Shown one piece after another: positions 12,245 through 23,400 of a stretch of 64,000 nucleotides of DNA. The stretch's first letter is position 1, and each line of letters starts with the position of its first letter. The translations under genes were made by a program, and so were the position numbers. The DNA comes from Hemibagrus wyckioides (taxonomy: Eukaryota > Chordata > Actinopteri > Siluriformes > Bagridae), in contig NC_080716.1 in NCBI RefSeq assembly GCF_019097595.1, positions 32,469,901 to 32,533,900 of the forward strand. Direction: 5' to 3'. Under the pieces are notes generated by a model, which did no database searches, had not been told where the DNA came from, and worked only from the letters and a program-made list of their open reading frames with translations.

Positions 12245-14072
12245 CATTTACACGTATGGAAACACGTAAGGTGCTAATACTTAAGTGATATTTTTTTAGA
12301 ATTCATTTTACTGCAAGAAACAATTTAGCTTTTACTTCGAGACAAAATGAGGAAATAAAACAAACATTTACAAAATAAAAGCACCAGAAGAATGTTTTAC
12401 AAAAAAAAAAAAAAAAAAAACCCAGAAAAAAGGATTAAAAAAAAAGACTATTTTCGACATTAATGACATTTTCTCCGAAAAAATGATAGGTTCAAATAAA
12501 CACACACAGTAACAACTTTTTAAAGCAACACCACTAATACTTGAATAAATTGAAATTGAAATTCTTTTAAAAAATTGATATAAAATTTTCGGAATATTAC
12601 AATGTGTTCGTACGACTGTCTTTAAAAGTGAAAATTCCTTCAGTGAATAAAATAATTTTTTTTGTTGCTAAATCAATATAAAAGTCTTTCAGGTATAGAG
12701 TTAGCTAACATGCTCGGTTAGCTAGTTCGCACAGATATTTTTGTCTTTAAACTAGCACAAATTTTCAGTTGTTAGCTAACATGCTCAGATTGCTAGCTAA
12801 GGATGACGTTTAGCTTGAGTATTATCTTTGATTTGTATAAATGTTGCTTTAATAAGTCATTAGCGTATCGCAGTAAAAGAAGATCTCGTCCCAGATTCCG
12901 TCACATTCCAGAAACGTTAGCATGAAGGCTGTGCTTTTCGCTCACAACACAATCATCTTTCTGTTTTATTTTATTATTTTTTGTAAACATTTTGACCTAC
13001 ACGAATACAAACCTGACACACTTATACACACCGAGTGGATTTACGCATTTTACACTTTTACAAAAAATATTTAAAATAAAAAATCTAATAAATAAATAGA
13101 CCTCATGTTGTTTTGAGATGAAGTTGAATCTGCTGAAGGGGATAAAATAAACACACTGTAAACAAAACACTGGACATGAATTCAGCTAATAAACACAACA
13201 AAAGAAATTGAATTCATTAGTTTCCAATTCAGTCCCAGTCCTTTGCTAACTCAAACTCAACTAGCTAAATGAATAGAGAGTTAGCTAAGTTAGCTAGCTG
13301 TGTGAGAAAAATTTGAATTCATGCAAGGCTTATTAAGGTCATAAGTTCAGCTGTTTAGCTTCTTTTACTAAACTCTTTAAATGTAAAGAATGTGGAATGT
13401 TTATTAAAAAATTCTGGCAGAAAAAAATCCTTGAGAGGACGTGAGGTCACGGCAAGAATGTACTTCAATTTTACCCCCAAATAAATCAGACAGATTAGCA
13501 AATATTTTACACTAGAGAGGAAATTAGCGAGGCAGCATAGCAACACACATGCTAGCGGCTAAAGCACAGACATGGAGGATTCCAGGAAGAAGTCACGCTT
13601 TTTTTTCTTCAGAAATTTGTTTTTCTTAAAAAAATAAACTGGAGGTCTGTTCTGGTGTGAGTCTGAGTAACGATTTCTGTCTGAAACTTTCAGAGAACAA
13701 ATCCACGCCCACCCGAAATTTTACTTCAAATATTACAAAAGGTCGTAACCCCTTCAAAAAGTTTCAGCTACGACAAAAAGAGCATTTTTCGGTAAAATAC
13801 ACAAACTACAGAGGATTAAAGAAGAAACACCTGATTTTGCTTTTGATGAAAAGATATGCAGCACGAAGTAACACCTTTCACTATACACAAAATTTATACA
13901 ATATTTTACACCTTAAATATCCCACAGCAGCGTAAACATCGTCCTCTGAACTCTGCTGCTGCTCCAGAGCTCCTTCATTAGCCTAGGAAACGCTAGGCTG
14001 TTATCTTATTTAGCAACGCTAGCGAACTCCTCTGAGAGCAGATCCTGAGGTTCTGTGTAACATTCCACCAGG
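11640..14072 (-). other. pth1r: 3' flank / probable 3' UTR of pth1r
   Basis: AT-rich sequence downstream of the pth1r stop codon and upstream of the convergent gene's 3' end. Several minus-strand AATAAA motifs are possible poly(A) signals. The nearest I picked out is at 13400-13405 (plus-strand TTTATT), with others near 12964 and 12033. The stretch is peppered with GCTAGCTAAC/ATGCT words (11830, 12700, 12775, 13260). The true transcript end cannot be set from sequence alone. No coding exon is seen. Confidence 0.4.
12124..12241. repeat. (CA)n followed by (TA)n microsatellite
   Basis: About 32 bases of CA repeat, then about 85 bases of perfect (TA)n. The (TA)n is self-complementary and can form a cruciform or slipped structures. 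Confidence 0.97.
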
Positions 14073-14429
14073 TCACATGACCGTTTCCCGCTCTTCCTCG
14101 ACCAGTGGGGCAGGTTTTTCATCCGTGGCCATCTTGGACGGTTCGTCCTCCTGCACGTGGAGTTCCTGAGCAGATGAGGGGATGGACTGGTCTGACACCG
14201 AGCCGTTCTTTACGTAGCCCGGAAGGTTCCGGTGTCCGTTGGTGCTAACATTAGCGTTAGCGGGCGTGAGCCGCATGTTTACGTCACGCTGCCGCGACGT
14301 CACGTTGGTCACGCTGGTGTGAGAAACCATCGGGCCGTAGCTGTAAGTGCTGCTACCGCTGCGTGCTTTACGCTTAAAGTCCAACGCCAGCGTCCTCCGA
14401 CTCCACGACTTCTTAATCTCTGCCTGGAC
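14073..14429 (-). CDS. pth1r: pth1r terminal coding exon: helix 8 and C-terminal tail
   Basis: Phase 0 exon of 118 codons plus TGA (14073-14075). It starts [20 protein letters not shown] (helix 8 and the G-protein/calmodulin-proximal region) and continues with the conserved [14 protein letters not shown] block. A Ser/Thr-rich phosphorylation and arrestin-type tail follows. It ends EERETVM, a PDZ ligand known in mammals to bind NHERF1/2. The middle of the tail (about residues 52-100 of the exon) is diverged from mammals. The acceptor (GTGGTATCCAG, AG at 14430-14431) lies directly against the 41-bp array described separately. Confidence 0.95.
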   Translation of the reverse strand, partial: VQAEIKKSWSRRTLALDFKRKARSGSSTYSYGPMVSHTSVTNVTSRQRDVNMRLTPANANVSTNGHRNLPGYVKNGSVSDQSIPSSAQELHVQEDEPSKMATDEKPAPLVEEERETVM

Positions 14430-17400
14430 CTGGATACCACAAAAACACTTGCATTAGCATTAATCTCCACCTAAACACCACAAAAACACTCGCGTTAGCA
14501 TTTTTCTCCACATAAACACAACAAAAACACTCGCGTTAGCATTAATCTCCACCTGAACGCCACAAAAACACTCGCGTTAGCATTAATCTCCACCTGAATG
14601 CCACAAAAACACTCGCATTAGCATTAAGATACACCAGAAACACCATAAAAACACTTGCGTTAGCATTAATCTCCACCTGAACGCCACAAAAACACTCGCG
14701 TTAGCATTAAGCTCCATCTGAACACCACAAAAACACTCGTGTTAGCATTAATCTCCACCTGAACACGACGAAAACAATTGCGTTAGCATTAATCTCCACC
14801 TGAACACGACGAAAACAATCGCGTTAGCATTAATCTCCACCTGAACAACACAAAAACACTTTATTAAGAAAGAAAGAAAGAAATTCTGTAGCTTCTTACT
14901 TTGGGAATATAACGTTATTGAATTTCTTTAATTATTGATTTATTTTTATATTGTCATGATATTATTAAATAAATCTAGTTTCATTTATTAATAATAAATA
15001 TTTATTTATTTTTGCTAACTATTTTAATACATTTATATTAATATAATAAAAAGATTTACATTTAACTAGAATACATTTTGTTAATCTTTTTTATAACACT
15101 AACATTTTAAAATGAAAATAATAAATAAATAAACAAAAGGATGGACTGAATAAATAGAATAACAAGAGACACGTTAATGCTCTGAAAAGTAAAAACATAT
15201 CTTCTGATGTTTGATTGAAGTGAAGGAAGCAAAAGAAGTAAAGTAAATCAAGGAGGTAAAGGAAGTGAAGGAAGTGACAGAGGTGAAGGAAGTGACGGAG
15301 GTGAAGGAAGTGACGGAGGTGAAGGAAGTGACGGAGGTGATCTTACCTCTCCATTACAGAAGCAGTAAATAATCGCAACGAAGAAACCCTGCAATGAGAA
15401 AAAACCATCTCTGAATTAATAAGGGGGCGGAACTTAACTTACATTAACATCATTAATAGAGCACAGTGTGATGTTTGCTGGAAAAAGATTTTTTTCTTAA
15501 ATATATATATATATCCTCTCTTCCCCTCCGGAGGACAGGGTCTTAAAAAAAAGGGGAAAACAAAAATGAATGTAGATCACATTTTACACGGGATATCAGT
15601 GTCGAAAAATAACCTTTATAGACCATTAAAGCCATTCCTAAAAGAGAAAGAAATAAAAACAAAAAACAACAAGAATTAAATAACTCATCAGACAGTGAGA
15701 CAGCTACTAACTCATCAGACAGTGAGACAGCTACTAACTCATCAGACAGTGAGACAGCTACTAACTCATCATACAGTGAGACAGCTACTAACTCATCAGA
15801 CAGTGAGACAGCTACTAACTCATCATACAGTGAGACAGCTACTAACTCATCAGACAGTGAGACAGCTACTAACTCATCAGACAGTGAGACAGCTACTAAC
15901 TCATCAGACAGTCAGACAGCTACTAACTCATCAGACAGTGAGACAGCTACTAACTCATCAGACAGTGAGACAGCTACTAACTCATCAGACAGTGAGACAG
16001 CTACTAACTCATCAGACAGTCAGACAGCTACTAACTCATCAGACAGTCAGACAGCTACTAACTCATCAGACAGTCAGACAGCTACTAACTCATCAGACAG
16101 TGAGACAGCTACTAACTCATCAGACAGTGAGACAGCTACTAACTCATCAGACAGTGAGACAGCTACTAACTCATCATACAGTGAGACAGCTACTAACTCA
16201 TCAGACAGTCAGACAGCTACTAACTCATCAGACAGTGAGACAGCTACTAACTCATCATACAGTGAGACAGCTACTAACTCATCATACAGTCAGACAGCTA
16301 CTAACTCATCAGACAGTGAGACAGCTACTAACTCATCAGACAGTGAGACAGCTACTAACTCATCAGACAGTCAGACAGCTACTAACTCATCATAGTCAGA
16401 CAGCTACTAACTCATCAGACAGTGAGACAGCTACTAACTCATCATACAGTCAGACAGCTACTAACTCATCAGACAGTGAGACAGCTACTAACTCATCAGA
16501 CAGTCAGACAGCTACTAACTCATCATACAGTGAGACAGCTACTAACTCATCAGACAGTCAGACAGCTACTAACTCATCAGACAGTCAGACAGCTACTAAC
16601 TCATCAGACAGTCAGACAGCTACTAACTCATCAGACAGTCAGACAGCTACTAACTCATCAGACAGTGAGACAGCTACTAACTCATCAGACAGTCAGACAG
16701 CTACTAACTCATCAGACAGTGAGACAGCTACTAACTCATCAGACAGTCAGACAGCTACTAACTCATCAGACAGTCAGACAGCTACTAACTCATCAGACAG
16801 TCAGACAGCTACTAACTCATCAGACAGTCAGACAGCTACTAACTCATCAGACAGTGAGACAGCTACTAACTCATCAGACAGTCAGACAGCTACTAACTCA
16901 TCAGACAGTGAGACAGCTACTAACTCATCAGACAGTCAGACAGCTACTAACTCATCAGACAGTCAGACAGCTACTAACTCATCATACAGTGAGACAGCTA
17001 CTAACTCATCAGACAGTCAGACAGCTACTAACTCATCAGACAGTCAGACAGCTACTAACTCATCAGACAGTGAGACAGCTACTAACTCATCAGACAGTGA
17101 GACAGCTACTAACTCATCAGACAGTCAGACAGCTACTAACTCATCAGACAGTGAGACAGCTACTAACTCATCAGACAGTGAGACAGCTACTAACTCATCA
17201 TACAGTCAGACAGCTACTAACTCATCAGACAGTGAGACAGCTACTAACTCATCAGACAGTCAGACAGCTACTAACTCATCATACAGTGAGACAGCTACTA
17301 ACTCATCAGACAGTCAGACAGCTACTAACTCATCAGACAGTCAGACAGCTACTAACTCATCAGACAGTCAGACAGCTACTAACTCATCAGACAGTCAGAC

Positions 17401-20400
17401 AGCTACTAACTCATCAGACAGTGAGACAGCTACTAACTCATCAGACAGTCAGACAGCTACTAACTCATCAGACAGTGAGACAGCTACTAACTCATCAGAC
17501 AGTCAGACAGCTACTAACTCATCAGACAGTCAGACAGCTACTAACTCATCAGACAGTCAGACAGCTACTAACTCATCAGACAGTCAGACAGCTACTAACT
17601 CATCAGACAGTGAGACAGCTACTAACTCATCAGACAGTCAGACAGCTACTAACTCATCAGACAGTGAGACAGCTACTAACTCATCAGACAGTCAGACAGC
17701 TACTAACTCATCAGACAGTCAGACAGCTACTAACTCATCATACAGTGAGACAGCTACTAACTCATCAGACAGTCAGACAGCTACTAACTCATCAGACAGT
17801 GAGACAGCTACTAACTCATCAGACAGTCAGACAGCTACTAACTCATCAGACAGTGAGACAGCTACTAACTCATCAGACAGTCAGACAGCTACTAACTCAT
17901 CAGACAGTCAGACAGCTACTAACTCATCATACAGTGAGACAGCTACTAACTCATCAGACAGTGAGACAGCTACTAACTCATCAGACAGTCAGACAGCTAC
18001 TAACTCATCAGACAGTCAGACAGCTACTAACTCATCATACAGTGAGACAGCTACTAACTCATCAGACAGTCAGACAGCTACTAACTCATCATACAGTGAG
18101 ACAGCTACTAACTCATCAGACAGTCAGACAGCTACTAACTCATCATACAGTGAGACAGCTACTAACTCATCAGACAGTCAGACAGCTACTAACTCATCAG
18201 ACAGTGAGACAGCTACTAACTCATCAGACAGTCAGACAGCTACTAACTCATCAGACAGTGAGACAGCTACTAACTCACGAGAGAACAATAATAATTTAAA
18301 GTGAAATAATTCTTTTGAACCCTTTTGGAGAATAAAAGGAAAGGGGAGGGGCTTAAAAAGAACAAAATACAAAGATAAAAAATTGTTACATTTGGGAGGG
18401 CATTTTTTAAAGTAATAAAATAAAACTAAGAAATGTATTGTATCTGAAACAGGATGGTCACTTCCTTTTTCACTGAATTATTACTAAAAACTGAAAAACT
18501 CAACCCTTTCTCCACAGTAAATGAAATGTTGAACGTATCTAATGATTTCTGTTGCATTTGTTAATGAAATGTCCTCCGGGGTGAGTTTGTGGTCAGTTCG
18601 ACACGCACGTCGCTAACCTGGAGGCTGTTTGCTAGCCGCATTAGCCTGGTAGATCTGGACAGAGACGAAGCAGAGAGCGTGTCTCGGATAATTGGCTCGG
18701 ATTTGGATAACGAATGAATCTTCATTTTAACCTCTTGTCCTCGTTGCTAGGCAACGTAACTGGACACATGCGTGAGTCGTCCTTCTCGAGGCTAAATGGG
18801 ATAAAAGGATGTTCAAAATAAAACAATCGATACCTGGAAGGAGTTAATGAGCATCTCGCAGTGCATCTGAATCTGCCAGGGGACTCCAGACACCTCAGTG
18901 TACGGCATGGCCATGAACACGATGTAGTGAACACCAAACAGCGGCATCAGCACCAGAGTGGACTTCAACAGCTTCCTGAACACAAACAACAACAACCATC
19001 ATCATCATCTTCAGCATTATCATCATCATCATCATCATCTTCCTCATCATCATCTACATCATTATCTTCATCATCATCTTCATCACTATCATCATCATCA
19101 TCTTCAGCATTATCATCATCATCATCATCTTCCTCATCATCATCTACATCATTATCTTCATCATCATCTTCATCACTATCATCATCATCTTCATCATCAT
19201 CATCTTCAGCATTATCATCATCTTCAGCATTATCATCATCATCATCATCATCTTCCTCATCATCATCATCTACATCATTATCGTCATCATCATCTACATC
19301 ATTATTATCGTCATCATCATCAGCATTATCTTCCTCATCATCTTTCTCATTATCTTCATCATTATCATTATCATCTTCCTCATCATCATCATCATCATCT
19401 ACATCATTATCTTCATCTTCATCACTATCATCATCATCATCATCATCATCATCTTCAGCATTATCATCATTATTATCATCATCGTCATCATCATCTTCAA
19501 CATCAGCATTATCTTCATCATCATCATCATCATCTACATCATTATCATCATCATTATCTTCCTCATCATCATCTTCAGCACTATCATCATCTTCATCATT
19601 ATCTTCATCATCATCTTCCTCATTATCTTCATCATCTTCATCATTATCATCTTCCTCATCATCATCATCATCTACATCATTATCTTCATCTTCATCACTA
19701 TCATCACTATCATCATCTTCAGCATTATCATCATTATCATCATCGTCATCATCATCTTCAACATCAGCATTATCTTCATCATTATCATCATCATCATCTA
19801 CATCATTATCATCATCATTATCTTCCTCATCATCATCTTCAGCACTATCATCATCTTCATCATTATCTTCATCATCATCTTCCTCATTATCTTCATCATC
19901 TTCATCATTATCATCTTCCTCATCATCATCATCTTCAACATCAGCATTATCTTCATCATCATCATCATCATGTACATCATTATCATCATCATTATCTTCC
20001 TCATCATCATCTTCAGCACTATCATCATCATCTTCATCATTATCATCATCATTATCTTCATCATGGCATGGCCACAAAATAAATAAATAAATTAATTAAT
20101 AAAATAAATAAATTAATTAAATTTTCAATTAAAATTTAAAATATATTATTTAAATTAAACAAATTTAAATAATACAAAAGACAAAAAAAACAATATTTTG
20201 ATAACAATGTATTTAACACGAATATCAATTTATATAAAATATAAAAAGATAAAATTTATATAACACAAGGCCAAAGAAAAAAGCAGAATTTACTCATCAC
20301 TATGTGAATATTGAAATGTAAGTAATAAAATATTAATTTCAAACAAATATATTATTACCTAATGTAAACAAAATTGCTTAAAAAACATAAATAAATAATA

Positions 20401-23400
20401 TTTAACAAATGAGCTGCACATAAATCAACTAATTCTGTGAAATTAAAATTGTGCAGTTGTCATTGCTATTTGCTAAAATAATTGAAATTAAATAAATACA
20501 TTTTTTAACTGAACATAAATTAGCTAAAAAATAAAAAAGACTAAAAAATAAAAAAAAATAAAAAGTAATTTACATAACAGAAGGCCAAAAAAAAAAAACT
20601 TGAAAAGCAGAATTTACTCATCACTATGTTAATATTGAAATCCAAATTTAATTAATTTATTACTAATTTTAACATCATTAAAAAACTGATGGCACAATCA
20701 ATATAAAAATAAAAACAAGTGAAACTTGTAATGTTTATTAAAGAATAAAAATATGAAGTTAATTTAGTAAATCATTCTAAACATTTTTACTTATTTATTG
20801 ATTTAGTGTTTTGATGATTTATTAGATGAATTAAAAAAAATCTCTTCTCAAATAAATAAAGGAAACAATAAAAGAATGTAAAGAGAGAGAGAAAGGTCAG
20901 CAGGTCAGTGAGATGCTGCTGTGGTCTATCAGAGCTGATTATGAAAGCAGGTGATTATTTAAAGAGTGGAAGAGTGGAATATCTCCTCGCTCACCTGTAC
21001 TGCTGTCTGCTGTCACAGCGGCCCGCGTTACTCTCCCTCAGCTTCGTAGCCAAAACTCGGATGATGTTCAAGAAGAGCAGGAAATTAATCTTTAAAATAA
21101 AACACAATGGAGGCTGATAAATGATTCACTGAAACCTCGTTAGAAATTCATCACATCTGTTGGTGGGGAAATGTCACAGTTCTACAGTAACAGTAATAAA
21201 ACACCACCCTGAATCCTGCACTCTGATTGGACAGAAGGTGTTGATTAAAAAACGTGTGTGTGAATCCTCACCGCGATGGCTGTCAGAATGGGGATCTGCA
21301 CAATCCATTTCAGATTACCAGCACTCAGGTCCCAGCATCTGCATCACACACACACACACACACACATTTGTCAGCCAATCTATTCATCCTCAACATACTG
21401 GTCATCACCTCAACACTACTGTGATTGACAGACCATACTCATTATTTCTAGCAGTGAATAGTGTGTGTGTGTGTTTTACTCACTCCGTGTCAGCAAGTGT
21501 GGCTCGAACACTCGCCCAAACGGTGACGAACATCGCAGGGACGCCTGCAAGATGGGAGAGTGAATCAATCAGCCATACCAATAAAAACTCATTAATTAAT
21601 TAAGGTGGTGTGTGTGTATTTGTGAGTGTTAGTGTGTGTGTGTGTGTGTGTGTGTTTGTGAGTGTTTGTGTGTGTGTGTGTGTGAGATGTTAGTGTATCA
21701 GTGTGAGATGTGAGTGTATCAGTGTGAGATGTGAGTGTATCAGTGTGAGATGCGAGTGTATCAGTGTGAGATGTTAGTGTATCAGTGTGAAATGTTAGTG
21801 TATCAGTGTGAGATGCGAGTGTATCAGTGTGAGATGTTAGTGTATCAGTGTGAGATGTGAGTGTATCAGTGTGAGATGTGAGTGTATCAGTGTGAGATGT
21901 GAGTGTATCAGTGTGAGATGTGAGTGTATCAGTGTGAGATGTTATTGTATCAGTGTGAGATGTTAGTGTATCAGTGTGAGATGTTAGTGTATCAGTGTGA
22001 GATGTGAGTGTATCAGTGTGAGATGTTAGTGTATCAGTGTGAGATGCGAGTGTATCAGTGTGAGATGTGAGTGTATCAGTGTGAGATGTGAGTGTATCAG
22101 TGTGAGTGTATCAGTGTGAGATGCGAGTGTATCAGTGTGAGATGTTAGTGTATCAGTGTGAAATGTTAGTGTATCAGTGTGAGATGCGAGTGTATCAGTG
22201 TGAGATGTTAGTGTATCAGTGTGAGATGTGAGTGTATCAGTGTGAGATGTGAGTGTATCAGTGTGTGATGTTAGTGTATCAGTGTGAGATGTTAGTGTAT
22301 CAGTGTGAGATGCGAGTGTATCAGTGTGAGATGTTAGTGTATCAGTGTGAGATGTGAGTGTATCAGTGTGAGATGTTAGTGTATCAGTGTGAGATGTGAG
22401 TGTATCAGTGTGAGATGTGAGTGTATCAGTGTGAGTGTATCAGTGTGAGATGCGAGTGTATCAGTGTGAGATGTTAGTGTATCAGTGTGAAATGTTAGTG
22501 TATCAGTGTGAGATGCGAGTGTATCAGTGTGAGATGTTAGTGTATCAGTGTGAGATGTGAGTGTATCAGTGTGAGATGTGAGTGTATCAGTGTGTGATGT
22601 TAGTGTATCAGTGTGAGATGTTAGTGTATCAGTGTGAGATGTGAGTGTATCAGTGTGAGATGTGAGTGTATCAGTGTGAGTGTATCAGTGTGAGATGCGA
22701 GTGTATCAGTGTGAGATGTTAGTGTATCAGTGTGAAATGTTAGTGTATCAGTGTGAGATGCGAGTGTATCAGTGTGAGATGTTAGTGTATCAGTGTGAGA
22801 TGTGAGTGTATCAGTGTGAGATGTGAGTGTATCAGTGTGTGATGTTAGTGTATCAGTGTGAGATGTTAGTGTATCAGTGTGAGATGCGAGTGTATCAGTG
22901 TGAGATGTGAGTGTATCAGTGTGAGTGTATCAGTGTGAGATGCGAGTGTATCAGTGTGAGATGTTAGTGTATCAGTGTGAAATGTTAGTGTATCAGTGTG
23001 AGATGCGAGTGTATCAGTGTGAGATGTTAGTGTATCAGTGTGAGATGTGAGTGTATCAGTGTGAGATGTGAGTGTATCAGTGTGAGTGTATCAGTGTGAG
23101 ATGTTAGTGTATCAGTGTGAGATGTGAGTGTATCAGTGTGAGATGCGAGTGTATCAGTGTGAGTGTATCAGTGTGAGATGTTAGTGTATCAGTGTGAGAT
23201 GTTAGTGTATCAGTGTGAGATGCGAGTGTATCAGTGTGAGATGCGAGTGTATCAGTGTGAGATGCGAGTGTATCAGTGTGAGATGTGAGTGTATCAGTGT
23301 GAGTGTATCAGTGTGAGATGTGAGTGTATCAGTGTGAGATGTGAGTGTATCAGTGTGAGATGTGAGTGTATCAGTGTGAGATGCGAGTGTATCAGTGTGA

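Noticed and set aside
13355..13935. Frames of 63 and 92 codons downstream of pth1r
   Set aside because: AT-rich probable 3' UTR or flank; no homology, no splice context.
15681..18279. Hammerhead ribozyme: the minus strand of each 27-bp unit contains CTGATGAG
   Set aside because: The second conserved core element (GAAA) and the flanking stems are absent in the unit, so no ribozyme fold is supported.
15695..18304. 869- and 625-codon frames with RQLLTHQTV or ATNSSDSE repeats
   Set aside because: A 27-bp repeat divisible by three gives open frames by construction. Two different frames are equally open and one is broken by a 2-bp deletion. The region is a pth1r intron on the opposite strand.
18740..18760. 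GTTGCTAGGCAAC palindrome as an RFX X-box
   Set aside because: It matches the X-box form, but it is single, intronic and without other support. It is mentioned in the region note only.
18861..20090. Poly-Ser, poly-His and poly-Asp/Glu proteins of about 370-410 codons
   Set aside because: All are readings of the same (ATC)n array in different frames. The first part of one of them is the pth1r TM6 exon read on the wrong strand.
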